Below, in pieces: positions 32,594 through 43,141 of a DNA stretch of 64,000 nucleotides. How positions within the stretch are numbered: position 1 is the first letter of the stretch; each line of letters opens with the position of its first letter. Below the pieces are notes generated by a model that was not told where the DNA came from, searched no databases, and worked only from the letters and a program-made list of their open reading frames with translations. The position numbers were made by a program, and so were the translations under genes. Source of the DNA: Halorubrum sp. BOL3-1 (GTDB lineage Archaea; Halobacteriota; Halobacteria; Halobacteriales; Haloferacaceae); NCBI RefSeq assembly GCF_004114375.1, contig NZ_CP034692.1, positions 2,232,001 to 2,296,000 on the forward strand, in the 5' to 3' direction.

Positions 32594-33598
32594 ATGCGCT
32601 TCGGCTACAGCGAGCGGTGTCTCGAACACGACACCGGCGAGCGACACCCGGAGAGCCCGGACCGACTCCGCGCGATCCGCCGCGGCCTCACGAAGCGACA
32701 CGGCGTCGAGTACCTCGAGGCGGATCCCGCCGAGAAGGCGGCCGTCACGGCGGTCCACGACCCCGCGTACGTCGACGAACTGGAATCGTTCGTGGCCGAC
32801 GGCGGCGGGGGCTGGGACCCCGACACCGTCGCCAGCGAGGGGACGTGGGACGCGGCGCTCACCTCCGCCGGACTCGCGCAGTGGGCGGCCCGCGAGGCGA
32901 TCGACGGATCGACCGGTCGGCAGACGCCGTTCGCGCTCGGCCGCCCGCCGGGTCACCACGCCGTCACCGGCGACGCGATGGGATTCTGCTTTTTCAACAA
33001 CGCCGCGGTCGCGGCCCAGACCGTCCTCGACGAGGGTCTCGCGGACCGCGTCGCGATCTTCGATTGGGACGTCCACCACGGGAACGGCACGCAGGACATC
33101 TTCTATGACCGCGGCGATGTCTTCTACGCCTCGATTCACGAAGACGGCCTGTACCCGGACACGGGCGCGCTCGACGAGACCGGCGACGGGGACGGAGCGG
33201 GAACGACGGAGAACCTCCCGCTGGCGGCCGGCGCCGGCGACGCCGACTACCTGTACGCCGTCGACGAGGCGATCGCGCCGGCGGTCGACCGGTTCGACCC
33301 CGACCTGTTGCTCGTCTCCGCGGGCTTCGACGCGCACCGCCACGACCCGATCTCGCGGATGCGCGTCTCCTCGGAGGGGTACGCGCTGCTGACCGACCGG
33401 ATCCGGACGCTCGCGAACGACATCGGCGCCGCCGCCGCGTACGTTCTCGAAGGCGGATACGGACTCGATACGCTCGCGGAAGGCGTCTCGATGGTCCACG
33501 AGACGTACGACGGCCGGACCCCGGTCGCTACCGACGAGGAACCGGACGAGAAGACGGAGGCGCTCGTCGACGACCTCCGGTCGGAGTTGGACCTGTAG
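32594..33598 (+). CDS. Histone deacetylase family protein
   Basis: 334 residues. Zn-dependent arginase/HDAC fold: 'ERHPESPDRLRAIRRGL' near the start, 'GRPPGHHAVTGDAMGFCFF' with the catalytic His pair, 'DWDVHHGNGTQ' with zinc ligands Asp/His, 'SAGFDAHRHDP' with the third ligand, and 'VLEGGYGLDTLA' with the transition-state Tyr. It probably removes acetyl groups from protein lysines. The start codon directly abuts the histone stop, so the two are co-expressed. A link to histone acetylation is suggestive only, because the histone has few tail lysines. Confidence 0.93.
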   Translation: MRFGYSERCLEHDTGERHPESPDRLRAIRRGLTKRHGVEYLEADPAEKAAVTAVHDPAYVDELESFVADGGGGWDPDTVASEGTWDAALTSAGLAQWAAREAIDGSTGRQTPFALGRPPGHHAVTGDAMGFCFFNNAAVAAQTVLDEGLADRVAIFDWDVHHGNGTQDIFYDRGDVFYASIHEDGLYPDTGALDETGDGDGAGTTENLPLAAGAGDADYLYAVDEAIAPAVDRFDPDLLLVSAGFDAHRHDPISRMRVSSEGYALLTDRIRTLANDIGAAAAYVLEGGYGLDTLAEGVSMVHETYDGRTPVATDEEPDEKTEALVDDLRSELDL

Positions 33599-33659
33599 AT
33601 CGCGAGGCGGACACCGCCTCTCGCTGACGCTCCTCGCTCGTAGCCGGCGTCGACAGGAA

Positions 33660-33682
33660 CGCCCGGAGCGGGATTTGAACCC
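33660..33682 (-). repeat. tRNA-Asp 3'-end fragment
   Basis: The first 23 bases of the tRNA-Asp genes in window orientation (their 3' end, CGCCCGGAGCGG onward through the T-arm) occur here, then the match ends. The body of a tRNA is absent. It looks like an attachment-site scar or partial duplication beside the two intact genes. Confidence 0.7.
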
Positions 33683-33739
33683 CCGTCGTTCCGCTCGCGA
33701 CGCTCGCTTCACTCCCTGGTTCAAATCCTCTAGCGTTTT

Positions 33740-33791
33740 GCTGTCGCAGAACTCACTCGTCGCTTCGCTCCTCGTTCGTTGTTGCGACAGC
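33740..33791. repeat. Palindrome before the tRNA-Asp genes
   Basis: GCTGTCGCA (33740-33748) and TGCGACAGC (33783-33791) are perfect inverted arms. The centre contains CTCGTCGCTTCGCTCCTCG, which resembles the centre of the type B palindromic elements at 44134 and 53928. Confidence 0.5.
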
Positions 33792-33797
33792 GAAAGA

Positions 33798-33870
33798 CGC
33801 CCGGAGCGGGATTTGAACCCGCGTCACGACCGTGACAGGGTCATATGATGGGCCACTACACCATCCGGGC
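33798..33870 (-). tRNA. tRNA-Asp (anticodon GTC), copy 1
   Basis: 73 nt including discriminator G. Acceptor GCCCGGA/TCCGGGC, T-arm GCGGG-TTCAAAT-CCCGC, anticodon loop CTGTCAC giving GTC. Sequence identical to copy 2 about 100 bases on. Confidence 0.93.
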
Positions 33871-33900
33871 AAACAGCGACAGCGCCCCGAAGCGCGGGGA

Positions 33901-33973
33901 CGCCCGGAGCGGGATTTGAACCCGCGTCACGACCGTGACAGGGTCATATGATGGGCCACTACACCATCCGGGC
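33901..33973 (-). tRNA. tRNA-Asp (anticodon GTC), copy 2
   Basis: Identical to the gene at 33798-33870 over all 73 nt. The 30 nt between them are unrelated to the tRNA. On the minus strand this is the upstream copy of the tandem pair. Confidence 0.93.
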
Positions 33974-34189
33974 TTGTCGCACCTGTTCGTATCCCTGTCT
34001 GGCAAATAAGGCTTATCATCCCCGGCGAGGGTGCGGGTCGGTGACAGGCGATTTCGCCTTGCGGGCGGCGGCGGTGACGGTAGTTGCGAGTCATTCCGCT
34101 TGTCTCGTCCGGTATCCTTTTGTGTGATATTCACGTGTGTGTAAGTGTCGAACGCCCCGACTCGTGAGCCGTGCGCGGCGTCTCTTGAT

Positions 34190-34201
34190 AAGTCTTATGT
34201 C
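34190..34201 (+). promoter_or_regulatory. Probable promoter of the RNA polymerase operon
   Basis: The AAGTCTTATGTC region has a TATA-like core (CTTATG) about 65 nt before the rpoH ATG, predicting a 5' leader of about 35-40 nt rather than a leaderless mRNA. The rest of 33974-34260 contains no gene. Confidence 0.35.
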
Positions 34202-34260
34202 GCTGGCGCCTGTACACATCTGTAGTATCTCGTGATAGCTTCTCCCCACCACCAGCACCC

Positions 34261-34491
34261 ATGGTAGACGTAAGCCAACACGAACTCGTCCCGGACCACG
34301 TGCTCCTCGACGACCCCGAGGAAATCGAGTCGGTCCTGGCGGAGTACGACGTGAAAAAGACCAACTTACCGAAGATCACACGGACCGATCCCGCGCTCTC
34401 CGACGAGGCCGAAGTCGGAGACGTGGTGAAGATCGTTCGAAACTCCCGCACGACCGACGAGGCGGTCGTGTACCGACTGGTCGTCTCATGA
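34261..34491 (+). CDS. rpoH: DNA-directed RNA polymerase subunit H (Rpb5-like)
   Basis: 76 residues, the full length for archaeal RpoH, which equals the C-terminal domain of eukaryotic Rpb5. Conserved features: '[20 protein letters not shown]', '[14 protein letters not shown]' and '[20 protein letters not shown]'. It contacts downstream DNA in the polymerase jaw. It opens the operon; its stop overlaps the start of rpoB'' by four bases. Confidence 0.97.
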   Translation: MVDVSQHELVPDHVLLDDPEEIESVLAEYDVKKTNLPKITRTDPALSDEAEVGDVVKIVRNSRTTDEAVVYRLVVS

Positions 34492-36053
34492 ACAGACAAG
34501 ACCGACGCGTGGTTTCACGCGAGTACTTCTCGGACGAACGGCTCGCCGAACACCACTTCCGCTCGTTCAACAACTTCCTGGACCGCGGCATGCAGGAGGT
34601 CGTCGACGAGAAGGAGACGATAGAGACCGACATCGGCGACAAGGAGGGACAGGAGCCGGTGTACGTCGAGCTCGGTGACGTGCGGATGGCGACCCCCCGC
34701 GTCCGCGAGGCCGACGGCTCGGAGGAACTGCTGTACCCGCAGGAAGCCCGGCTGCGCAACATCACCTACTCCGCGCCGGTCTTCATGGAGATGTCCGTCA
34801 TTCGCGGCGGCGAGGACGAGCCGGAACACGTCGTCGACACGACCGAGACCAAGGTCGGCCGGATGCCGATCATGGTCGGCTCGAACAAGTGTAACATGGC
34901 CGGCTTCTCCGACGAGGAGCTCATCGATATCGGTGAGGACCCCGTCGACCCCGGCGGCTACTTCATCGTCAACGGCTCCGAGCGCGTGCTGATGACCTCG
35001 GAGGACCTCGCGCCGAACAAGATCCTCGCGGAGTACGACTCGAAGTACGGCGACGAGATCCAGGTCGCGAAGACGTTCTCCCAGCGCCGCGGATACCGCG
35101 CCTTGGTACTCTGCGAGCGCAACCGTGAGGGACTGCTCGAAGTGTCGTTCCCGTCCGTCTCGGGATCGATCGACTTCGTGACCCTCGTCCGCGCGCTCGG
35201 ACTGGAGTCGGACGAGGAGATCGTCCACCGCGTCTCGGACGACCCCGAGATCGTGAAGTTCATGCTCGAGAACTTGGAGGAGGCCTCGGTCCAGACAACC
35301 GAGGGGGCCATCGAGACCCTCGGTGAGCGGGTCGCCTCCGGTCAGGGGAAAAACTACCAGCTCAAGCGAGCGAACTACGTCATCGACCGCTACCTCCTCC
35401 CGCACCTCCACGAGGAGGGCGTCGACGAGGAGGACGTGCGGATCAACAAGGCGTACTACCTCTGCCGGATGGCCGAGGCGTGCTTTGAGCTCGCCTTGGA
35501 CCGCCGCGAGGCCGACGACAAGGACCACTACGCGAACAAGCGCCTGAAGGTCTCCGGCGACCTGATGCGCGACCTGTTCCGCACCGCGTTGAACAAGCTG
35601 GCGCGCGACGTGAAGTACCAGCTCGAACGGGCGAACATGCGGAACCGCGACCTGACGGTCAACACGGTCGTCCGCTCCGACGTGCTGACCGAGCGGCTCG
35701 AACACCCGATCGCGACGGGGAACTGGGTGGGGGGCCGCTCCGGCGTCTCTCAGCTCGTCGACCGGACGGACTACATGGGCGTGCTCTCGCACCTCCGGCG
35801 CCTGCGGTCGCCGCTGTCGCGGTCGCAGCCGCACTTCAAGGCGCGGGACCTCCACGCGACCCAGTGGGGTCGCATCTGCCCCTCCGAGACGCCGGAGGGT
35901 CCGAACTGCGGACTGGTGAAGAACTTCGCGCAGTCGATGGAGCTCTCTCAGAACGTCGAGGACGAACAGGGGCTGAAACGAGAACTGGCGTCGATGGGTG
36001 TCGAGGGGATCCCCGGCATCGAGGGCGTCGAACGACAGACGGCGGACGACTAA
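34488..36053 (+). CDS. rpoB2: DNA-directed RNA polymerase subunit B''
   Basis: 521 residues, the N-terminal half of the split beta-type subunit. Conserved segments: '[15 protein letters not shown]'-like '[20 protein letters not shown]', '[15 protein letters not shown]', '[20 protein letters not shown]', and the end '[18 protein letters not shown]', which corresponds to the conserved fork region. It forms the lobe and protrusion over the active-site cleft. It is followed after one base by rpoB'. Confidence 0.97.
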   Translation: MNRQDRRVVSREYFSDERLAEHHFRSFNNFLDRGMQEVVDEKETIETDIGDKEGQEPVYVELGDVRMATPRVREADGSEELLYPQEARLRNITYSAPVFMEMSVIRGGEDEPEHVVDTTETKVGRMPIMVGSNKCNMAGFSDEELIDIGEDPVDPGGYFIVNGSERVLMTSEDLAPNKILAEYDSKYGDEIQVAKTFSQRRGYRALVLCERNREGLLEVSFPSVSGSIDFVTLVRALGLESDEEIVHRVSDDPEIVKFMLENLEEASVQTTEGAIETLGERVASGQGKNYQLKRANYVIDRYLLPHLHEEGVDEEDVRINKAYYLCRMAEACFELALDRREADDKDHYANKRLKVSGDLMRDLFRTALNKLARDVKYQLERANMRNRDLTVNTVVRSDVLTERLEHPIATGNWVGGRSGVSQLVDRTDYMGVLSHLRRLRSPLSRSQPHFKARDLHATQWGRICPSETPEGPNCGLVKNFAQSMELSQNVEDEQGLKRELASMGVEGIPGIEGVERQTADD

Positions 36054-36054
36054 C

Positions 36055-37883
36055 ATGGCACAAGCAGAACGCGAAGCGAAGGTGTACGTCAACGGGAGCC
36101 TCGTGGGCACCCACGAGAACCCCGACGAGCTCGCCGAACAGATCCGCGAGGCGCGCCGCCGCGGTGATGTCTCGGAGATGGTGAACGTCTCGGTCAAAGA
36201 CCGGACCCGCGAGGTCATCGTTAACGCGGACGCGGGGCGGGCGCGACGCCCGCTCATCGTCGTCGAGAACGGCGAGCCGCTGCTGGGCGACGAGGAGATC
36301 GAGGCGCTCGAACGCGACGAGGTCGAGTTCGAGGACCTCGTCGACCGCGGCTACGTCGAGTTCATCGACGCCGAGGAGGAGGAGGACATCCTCGTCGCCG
36401 TCGACGAGGGGGACGTGACCGAGGACCACACGCACCTCGAGATCGACCCGCAGCTGGTGTTCGGCATCGGCGCGGGGATGATTCCCTACCCCGAACACAA
36501 CGCGAGTCCCCGGATTACGATGGGCGCGGGGATGATGAAGCAGTCGCTCGGGCTCCCGTCCGCGAACTACCGGATCCGGCCCGACACCCGCCAGCACCTC
36601 CTCCACTACCCGCAGCTGGCGATGGTGAAGACCCAGACCTCCGACCAGATCAGCTTCGACAAGCGGCCGGCGGCGCAGAACTTCGTCGTCGCCGTGATGT
36701 CCTACGAGGGGTTCAACATCGAGGACGCCCTCGTGATGAACCAGGGGTCGGTCGACCGCGCGCTGATGCGCTCGCACTTCTTCCGGACCTACGAGGGCGA
36801 GGAGCGCCGGTACCCCGGCGGTCAGGAAGACCGCTTCGAGCTTCCCGACCAGGACGTGCGCGGCGCCCGCGGCGAGGACGCCTACACGCACCTCGACGAG
36901 GACGGACTCGTCAACCCCGAGACGAAGGTGGACGAGTCCTCGGTGCTGCTCGGCAAGACCAGTCCGCCGCGCTTCCTTGAGGAGCCGGACGACATGGGTG
37001 GGCTCTCCCCGCAGAAGCGCCGCGAGACGAGCGTGACGATGCGCTCCGGCGAGTCGGGCGTCGTCGACACCGTGACGCTGATGGAGGGCGAGGACGGCTC
37101 GAAGCTCTCGAAGGTGAAGGTCCGCGACCAGCGGACGCCCGAACTGGGCGACAAGTTCGCGTCGCGACACGGACAGAAGGGCGTCATCGGTCACCTCGCA
37201 CCCCAGGAGGATATGCCGTTCACCGAGGAGGGGTCGTCCCCGACCTCGTGATGAACCCGCACGCGCTGCCGTCGCGGATGACGGTCGGCCACGTGCTGGA
37301 GATGCTCGGCGGTAAGGTCGGCTCGCTGCGCGGCGAGCGCGTCGACGGCACGCCGTTCCAAGGTGAAGACGAAGACGAGCTCCGGGGCAGCTTGGAGGAC
37401 CACGGCTTCAAATCCTCCGGCAAGGAGGTCATGTACTCCGGCGTCACCGGCGAGCGGATCGACGCCGAGATCTTCGTCGGGACGATCTTCTACCACAAGC
37501 TGTACCACATGGTGTCGAACAAGCTCCACGCCCGCTCGCGCGGGCCGGTCCAGGTGCTCACGCGCCAGCCGACCGAGGGGCGCGCTCGCGAGGGCGGGCT
37601 GCGCGTCGGGGAGATGGAACGCGACACGATCATCGGCCACGGGGCGTCGATGGTGCTCAACGAGCGACTCTTGGAGTCCTCGGACGCCGAGACGGTTCAC
37701 GTCTCCGCGGAGACCGGACTCGTCGCCGTCGAGGACCGCGAGCAGCGCCGCGTGTACGACCCGGTCACGGGCGACGAGGACGACATCCACGAGCTGGAGG
37801 TCAGCTACGCGTTCAAGCTCCTGCTTGACGAGATGATCGCCCTCGGAATCCGACCGAAACTCGAACTGGAGGACGCGATTTAG
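36055..37883 (+). CDS. rpoB1: DNA-directed RNA polymerase subunit B' (apparent frameshift)
   Basis: C-terminal half of the beta-type subunit, about 609 residues when the frame is corrected. Conserved parts: '[20 protein letters not shown]', '[20 protein letters not shown]', '[19 protein letters not shown]', '[20 protein letters not shown]' and '[16 protein letters not shown]'. As given, the frame stops with TGA at 37249-37251 after '[10 protein letters not shown]', and the rest continues in another frame from about 37234. One extra G in the run GGGG at 37230-37233 would restore the conserved '[11 protein letters not shown]'. The subunit is essential, so a base-calling deletion is likelier than a true split. 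The corrected gene abuts rpoA' directly. Confidence 0.9.
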
Positions 37884-40817
37884 ATGTCAATGCAAACACC
37901 GAAAGTGCTCGGCGGGATCGACTTCGGACTCATGGACCCGGAGACGTACCGGGACATGTCCGCGACGAAGGTGATCACGGCCGACACGTACGACGACGAC
38001 GGCTATCCGATCGACATGGGGCTGATGGACCCGCGACTGGGCGTCATCGACCCCGGCCTGGAGTGCCGGACCTGCGGGTCCCACTCCGGCTCCTGTAACG
38101 GCCACTTCGGTCACATCGAGCTGGCCGCGCCGGTCATCCACGTGGGCTTCACGAAGCTCATCCGGCGGCTGCTTCGCTCGACGTGCCGCGAGTGCGGGAA
38201 ACTGGCCTTGGACGAGGCGCAGCGCGACGAGTTCCGCGACCGCTACGAGCGGGCGAAAGAGCTTGGCGACGACGAACACGACGTGTTGAAGGCCGCCGTC
38301 CGGCAGGCCCGGAAGGCGTCCACCTGTCCGTTCTGCGGCGAGCCGCAGGCGGACATCAAACACGAGAAGCCGACCACCTACTACGAGGTCCAGGACGTGC
38401 TCTCGGGCGACTACTCCGAGCGCATCGCGGCCGCGATGCAGCCCGACGAGGAGGAGGACGACCCGGGTACCTCGCCGCAGGAGCTGGCCGAGGAGACCGA
38501 CATCGCCTTAGAACGAGTCAACGAGATCATGGCCGGCGAGTTCCGCCCGCGCAAGGAGGACCGCCGCGCCATCGAGAAGGCGATCGATGTCGACCTCACC
38601 GAAGAGGACATGAACAAGCTGATGCCCTCGGACGTCCGCGACTGGTTCGAGGACATCCCGGACGAGGACCTCGAAGTCCTCGGCGTCGACTCCGAGCACT
38701 CCCGCCCGGAGTGGATGATCCTGACGGTGCTTCCGGTACCGCCGGTCACCACGCGACCCTCCATCACGCTCGACAACGGTCAGCGCTCCGAGGACGACCT
38801 CACCCACAAGCTGGTCGACATCATCCGAATCAACCAGCGGTTCATGGAGAACCGCGAGGCGGGCGCCCCGCAGCTGATCATCGAGGACCTCTGGGAGCTG
38901 CTTCAGTACCACGTCACCACGTTCGTCGACAACGAGATCAGCGGGACGCCGCCGGCGCGCCACCGCTCCGGCCGTCCCCTCAAGACCCTCAGCCAGCGGC
39001 TGAAAGGGAAGGAGGGCCGCTTCCGCGGGTCGCTCTCGGGTAAACGCGTCAACTTCTCCGCCCGGACCGTCATCTCGCCGGACCCGACGCTCTCGCTGAA
39101 CGAGGTCGGCGTCCCGGACCGGGTCGCGATGGAGATGACCCAGACGCTCAACGTCACCGAGCGCAACGTCGACGAGGCGCGTCAGTACGTCCGGAACGGG
39201 CCGGAGGCCCACCCCGGCGCGAACTACGTGCGCCGCCCCGACGGACGTCGGCTGAAGGTGACCGAGAAGAACTGCGAGGAGCTCGCCGAGAAGGTCGAGC
39301 CGGACTGGGAGGTGAACCGACACCTCGTGGACGGCGACATCGTGGTCTTCAACCGGCAGCCCTCGCTCCACCGGATGTCCATCATGGCCCACGAGGTCGT
39401 GGTGATGCCGTACAAGACCTTCCGGCTCAACACGACGGTCTGTCCGCCGTACAACGCCGACTTCGACGGCGACGAGATGAACATGCACGCGCTACAAAAC
39501 GAAGAGGCCCGCGCCGAGGCGCGCGTCCTCATGCGCGTCCAAGAGCAGATCCTCTCGCCGCGGTTCGGTGGGAACATCATCGGCGCGATTCAGGACCACA
39601 TCTCCGGGACCTACCTGCTCACTCACTCGAATCCAGAGTTCTCCGAGACGCAGGCGCTGGACCTGCTGCGCGCGACCCGCGTCGACGAGCTGCCAGAGGC
39701 GGACGGCGTCGACGACGACGGCAGCGAGTACTGGACCGGCCGGACGCTGTTCTCGGAGCTGCTTCCGGACGATCTCGACTTGGATTTCACCTCCTCGGCC
39801 GGCGACGACGTCGTCATCGAGGGCGGCCAGCTGATCGAGGGGACCATCGACGAGGACGCGGTCGGCGCGTTCGGCGGCGAGGTCGTCGACACGCTCACGA
39901 AGGAGTACGGCGAGACGCGCTCGCGCGTGTTCGTCAACGAGATCGCGTCGCTGGCGATGCGCGCGATCATGAACTTCGGGTTCTCGATCGGGATCGACGA
40001 CGAGTCGGTCCCGCCGGAGGCCGAAGAGCAGGTCGACGACGCGATCGAGAGCGCCTACGACCGCGTTCAGGAGCTGATCGCGACGTACGATGCCGGCGAG
40101 TTGGAGTCGCTGCCGGGGCGCGGCGTCGACGAGACCCTGGAGATGAAGATCATGCAGACGCTCGGGAAGGCGCGCGACTCGGCCGGCGAGATCGCAGACC
40201 AGCACTTCAGCGACGACAACCCGGCGGTCGTGATGGCCCGGTCGGGCGCCCGCGGGTCGATGCTGAACCTGACGCAGATGGCCGGTTCCGTCGGCCAGCA
40301 GGCGGTTCGGGGCGAGCGGATCAACCGCGGCTACGAGGACCGAACGCTCTCCCACTACCGCCCGAACGACCTCTCCGCGGAGGCGCACGGCTTCGTGGAG
40401 AACTCCTACCGCGGCGGGCTCACCCCCCAGGAGTTCTTTTTCCACGCGATGGGCGGTCGCGAGGGGCTGGTCGACACGGCGGTCCGGACGTCGAAGTCCG
40501 GCTACCTCCAGCGCCGGCTCATCAACGCGCTCTCCGAGTTGGAGGCGCAGTACGACGGAACGGTCCGGGACACCTCGGGTCGGATCGTCCAGTTCGAGTT
40601 CGGTGAGGACGGCACCTCGCCGGTGAAGGTCTCCTCCGGCGAGGAGGCCGGCATCGACGTCGACGACATCGTCGACCGCGTCGTCGACGCCGAGTTCGAG
40701 TCCAGCGAGGAGAAAGAGCGGTTCCTCGGTGAGCGCGAGCCGCCGACGAACCTCTCGGAGCACGCCGGTCCGGGGCTGAACAAGGCCGCCGAACTGGAGG
40801 TGGAGTCCGATGACTGA
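37884..40817 (+). CDS. rpoA1: DNA-directed RNA polymerase subunit A'
   Basis: 977 residues, the larger part of the split largest subunit. The N-terminal clamp has zinc motifs ([17 protein letters not shown] and CRECGK ... CPFCGEP). The catalytic Mg2+-binding loop is '[12 protein letters not shown]', the rudder/lid region includes '[20 protein letters not shown]', and the bridge-helix region has '[20 protein letters not shown]'. It ends at the usual archaeal A'/A'' split point after the bridge helix. The next gene begins within its last codons (eight-base overlap). Confidence 0.97.
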   Translation: MSMQTPKVLGGIDFGLMDPETYRDMSATKVITADTYDDDGYPIDMGLMDPRLGVIDPGLECRTCGSHSGSCNGHFGHIELAAPVIHVGFTKLIRRLLRSTCRECGKLALDEAQRDEFRDRYERAKELGDDEHDVLKAAVRQARKASTCPFCGEPQADIKHEKPTTYYEVQDVLSGDYSERIAAAMQPDEEEDDPGTSPQELAEETDIALERVNEIMAGEFRPRKEDRRAIEKAIDVDLTEEDMNKLMPSDVRDWFEDIPDEDLEVLGVDSEHSRPEWMILTVLPVPPVTTRPSITLDNGQRSEDDLTHKLVDIIRINQRFMENREAGAPQLIIEDLWELLQYHVTTFVDNEISGTPPARHRSGRPLKTLSQRLKGKEGRFRGSLSGKRVNFSARTVISPDPTLSLNEVGVPDRVAMEMTQTLNVTERNVDEARQYVRNGPEAHPGANYVRRPDGRRLKVTEKNCEELAEKVEPDWEVNRHLVDGDIVVFNRQPSLHRMSIMAHEVVVMPYKTFRLNTTVCPPYNADFDGDEMNMHALQNEEARAEARVLMRVQEQILSPRFGGNIIGAIQDHISGTYLLTHSNPEFSETQALDLLRATRVDELPEADGVDDDGSEYWTGRTLFSELLPDDLDLDFTSSAGDDVVIEGGQLIEGTIDEDAVGAFGGEVVDTLTKEYGETRSRVFVNEIASLAMRAIMNFGFSIGIDDESVPPEAEEQVDDAIESAYDRVQELIATYDAGELESLPGRGVDETLEMKIMQTLGKARDSAGEIADQHFSDDNPAVVMARSGARGSMLNLTQMAGSVGQQAVRGERINRGYEDRTLSHYRPNDLSAEAHGFVENSYRGGLTPQEFFFHAMGGREGLVDTAVRTSKSGYLQRRLINALSELEAQYDGTVRDTSGRIVQFEFGEDGTSPVKVSSGEEAGIDVDDIVDRVVDAEFESSEEKERFLGEREPPTNLSEHAGPGLNKAAELEVESDD

Positions 40818-42024
40818 GTACGACGGCGTCACCGACGACATGGAGGCGGTCGTGGAGGCCACCGAGCTTCCCCGCCGGCTCAAGACGAAGGTGTACGAGG
40901 CGATCGACCGCAAGGCCGAGGAGGCCGGTGCGGTCACCATCGAGCAGGCGACCGACGTCGTCGAGGGCGTCGAGAACCGCTACGAGGAGACGCGGGTTGA
41001 TCCTTTGGATCCTGTTGGGACTGTTTCTGCCCAATCGATCGGTGAGCCCGGAACTCAGATGACAATGAACACGTTCCACTACGCCGGCGTCGCAGAAATC
41101 GACGTCACCCAGGGGCTGCCCCGGCTCATCGAGCTGGTGGACGCCCGGAAGACGCCGGACACGCCGATGATGACGGTGTACCTCGACGGTGAGCACGCGA
41201 CCGACCGCGAGAAGGCCCACGAGGTCGTCTGGTCCATCGAGGCGACGCGCATCCTCGCGCTCGGCGACGTCTCGACGAACGTCGCTGATATGCTGGTCCG
41301 GATCGACTTGAACGACGACACGCTCTTAGAGCGGTGGCCCACGCACTCCGATCCCACGGAGGTCGCCGCGATCATCGCCGAGACGATCGAGGACTCGCTC
41401 GGCGTCGACGCCCGGCAGTCGGGAACCGTCGTGGAGTTCGGGCCGAACGAGCCGAGCTACCGCGAGCTGCTCCAGCTCGTCGAGCAGCTTCGGGAGATAG
41501 TTTTCAAAGGCATCGAGGAGGTCGAACGCGTCGTCATCCGGAAAGAGGAAATCGACGGCGACGAGGAGTTCGTCCTCTACACCGAGGGGTCGGCGTTCGG
41601 CGACACCCTCGACATCGAGGGCGTCGACGCCTCGCGCACGACGTGTAACAACATCCACGAGATTTACCGCAACCTTGGCGTCGAAGCGGCCCGCGAGACG
41701 ATCATCGACGAGACGAAGAACACGCTCGAAGAGCAGGGACTCGGCGACGTGAACGTCCGCCACCTCATGCTCGTGGCCGACATCATGACGAACAACGGCG
41801 AGATCGAGTCGATCGGCCGGCACGGTATCTCCGGCAACAAGGACTCGGTGCTCGCGCGGGCGGCGTTCGAGGTGACGGTCAACCACCTCCTCGACGCCGC
41901 GATCCACGGCGAGTACGACGAGCTCGACGGCGTCATCGAGAACGTCATCGCCGGCAAGCCCATCTCGATGGGGACCGGCGACGTCGACCTCCGGATGGGG
42001 TCGCGCGTCGTGAGTGACGACTAA
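40810..42024 (+). CDS. rpoA2: DNA-directed RNA polymerase subunit A''
   Basis: 404 residues, the C-terminal part of the largest subunit. Typical motifs: '[20 protein letters not shown]', '[20 protein letters not shown]', and near the end '[20 protein letters not shown]'. It forms the trigger loop region and jaw. Overlap with rpoA' suggests coupled translation so that the split halves are made in equal amounts. It shares one base with the nusA start. Confidence 0.97.
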   Translation: MTEYDGVTDDMEAVVEATELPRRLKTKVYEAIDRKAEEAGAVTIEQATDVVEGVENRYEETRVDPLDPVGTVSAQSIGEPGTQMTMNTFHYAGVAEIDVTQGLPRLIELVDARKTPDTPMMTVYLDGEHATDREKAHEVVWSIEATRILALGDVSTNVADMLVRIDLNDDTLLERWPTHSDPTEVAAIIAETIEDSLGVDARQSGTVVEFGPNEPSYRELLQLVEQLREIVFKGIEEVERVVIRKEEIDGDEEFVLYTEGSAFGDTLDIEGVDASRTTCNNIHEIYRNLGVEAARETIIDETKNTLEEQGLGDVNVRHLMLVADIMTNNGEIESIGRHGISGNKDSVLARAAFEVTVNHLLDAAIHGEYDELDGVIENVIAGKPISMGTGDVDLRMGSRVVSDD

Positions 42025-42443
42025 TGTACGTCGAGCTCTCCGACGAGGCGCGGCGCTACATCGGTCGGTTCGGCGAGCTGACCGGCGTCACACCGACCGA
42101 CTGCCTCGTGGAGGGCGACCGACTCGTGTTCGTGGTCCCGGCCGGCGAGATGGCGGCCGCGATCGGGCAGGGCGGCGAGACCGTCGCGGAGGCCGAGCGC
42201 AGGCTCGCGAAGTCGATCGAACTGGTCGAGGACGCCGACACCGCAGAGGCGTTCGTCGCGAGTACGCTCGCGCCGGCTGCCGTCAACGCCGTCACCATCT
42301 CGGAGCAGAACGACCGCGTGGCGTACGTCGAGGTCCCCGAGGCGGACCGCGGCGTCGCCATCGGCGCGGACGGCGCGAATATCGAGACCGCCCGCCTGCT
42401 CGCGGAGCGTCACTACGACGTCGACGACGTTCAGCTGACCTGA
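42024..42443 (+). CDS. nusA: NusA-like transcription factor
   Basis: 139 residues, the short archaeal NusA that consists of two KH RNA-binding domains only. KH1 has 'FVVPAGEMAAAIGQGGETVA' and KH2 'VPEADRGVAIGADGANIETA', both with GxxG loops. It is thought to act in elongation or termination and in RNA binding. It closes the rpo operon, as in other Euryarchaeota; a 269-nt gap with a long inverted repeat follows. Confidence 0.93.
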   Translation: MYVELSDEARRYIGRFGELTGVTPTDCLVEGDRLVFVVPAGEMAAAIGQGGETVAEAERRLAKSIELVEDADTAEAFVASTLAPAAVNAVTISEQNDRVAYVEVPEADRGVAIGADGANIETARLLAERHYDVDDVQLT

Positions 42444-42591
42444 CGAGCGGGTGTCTCCCGTTCGCCCGCGAGGGCGACGAGCGCTCCGGGGCCGGTTCGC
42501 CGGTAACCGTTCCGGGGATCGATTCGTCGGTACAGACCGTCCGAACGACGACATCTCGTGCCGGCTTATCGGCTCAACGTTGTTTTGCGCC

Positions 42592-42677
42592 CGTCTTTCT
42601 CTGCCGAGAAACGCCCTCAGATCCCCCAAGCGGTACCTCTCGACGGATCTGAGGGCGTTTCTCGGCAGAGAAAGACG
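42592..42677. repeat. 33-bp perfect inverted repeat between nusA and rpsL
   Basis: Arms 42592-42624 and 42645-42677 are exact reverse complements, starting CGTCTTTCTCTGCCGAGAAA, with a 20-nt loop. It ends three bases before the rpsL TATA box. It could form a very stable RNA hairpin at the end of the rpo operon transcript or a cruciform beside the ribosomal promoter. No comparable arm sequence was seen elsewhere in the window. Confidence 0.85.
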
Positions 42678-42680
42678 ACG

Positions 42681-42689
42681 CTTAAGTAG
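42681..42689 (+). promoter_or_regulatory. TATA-like box for rpsL-rpsG
   Basis: CTTAAGTAG, centred 28 nt before the rpsL ATG, so the ribosomal genes have their own leaderless promoter downstream of the hairpin. Confidence 0.65.
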
Positions 42690-42712
42690 CTCCGTTCGGA
42701 AGTAGACGTACG

Positions 42713-43141
42713 ATGGCGAACGGCAAGTACGCGGCCCGTAAGCTCAAAAAGGACCGGCAGAAGCGTCGCTGGTCCGACTCCGAGTACGCTCGGCGCGAGC
42801 GCGGGCTCAAAAAGAAGTCCGACCCGTTGGAGGGTGCCCCGCAGGCGCGCGGCATCGTCCTGGAAAAGGTCGGCATCGAGGCAAAGCAGCCGAACTCGGC
42901 GATTCGAAAGTGCGTCCGGGTTCAGCTTATCAAAAACGGGAAGCAGGTCACCGCCTTCTGTCCCGGCGACGGCGCGATCTCCTTCATCGACGAGCACGAC
43001 GAGGTCACGATCGCCGGGATCGGCGGCGCGAAGGGTCGCGCGATGGGCGACCTCTCCGGCGTCAACTACAAAGTCGAGAAGGTCAACGGCGTCTCCATGA
43101 TCGAACTGGTTCGCGGAAACGCGGAGAAGCCCGTCAGATGA
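42713..43141 (+). CDS. rpsL: Small ribosomal subunit protein uS12
   Basis: 142 residues, the archaeal/eukaryotic length. Motifs: '[20 protein letters not shown]' at the N-terminus, '[20 protein letters not shown]' (the PNSA loop near the decoding centre) and '[17 protein letters not shown]'. It supports decoding accuracy in the 30S subunit. It overlaps rpsG by four bases. Confidence 0.97.
   Translation: MANGKYAARKLKKDRQKRRWSDSEYARRERGLKKKSDPLEGAPQARGIVLEKVGIEAKQPNSAIRKCVRVQLIKNGKQVTAFCPGDGAISFIDEHDEVTIAGIGGAKGRAMGDLSGVNYKVEKVNGVSMIELVRGNAEKPVR

Noticed and set aside
37248-37883. Independent gene encoding only the end of RpoB'
   Set aside because: Its sequence is the uninterrupted continuation of B' after one missing base; no natural archaeal split is known to me at this invariant motif.
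38508-39488. Long open frame antisense to rpoA'
   Set aside because: Overlaps the universally conserved catalytic region of a certain gene, so it is a composition artefact.
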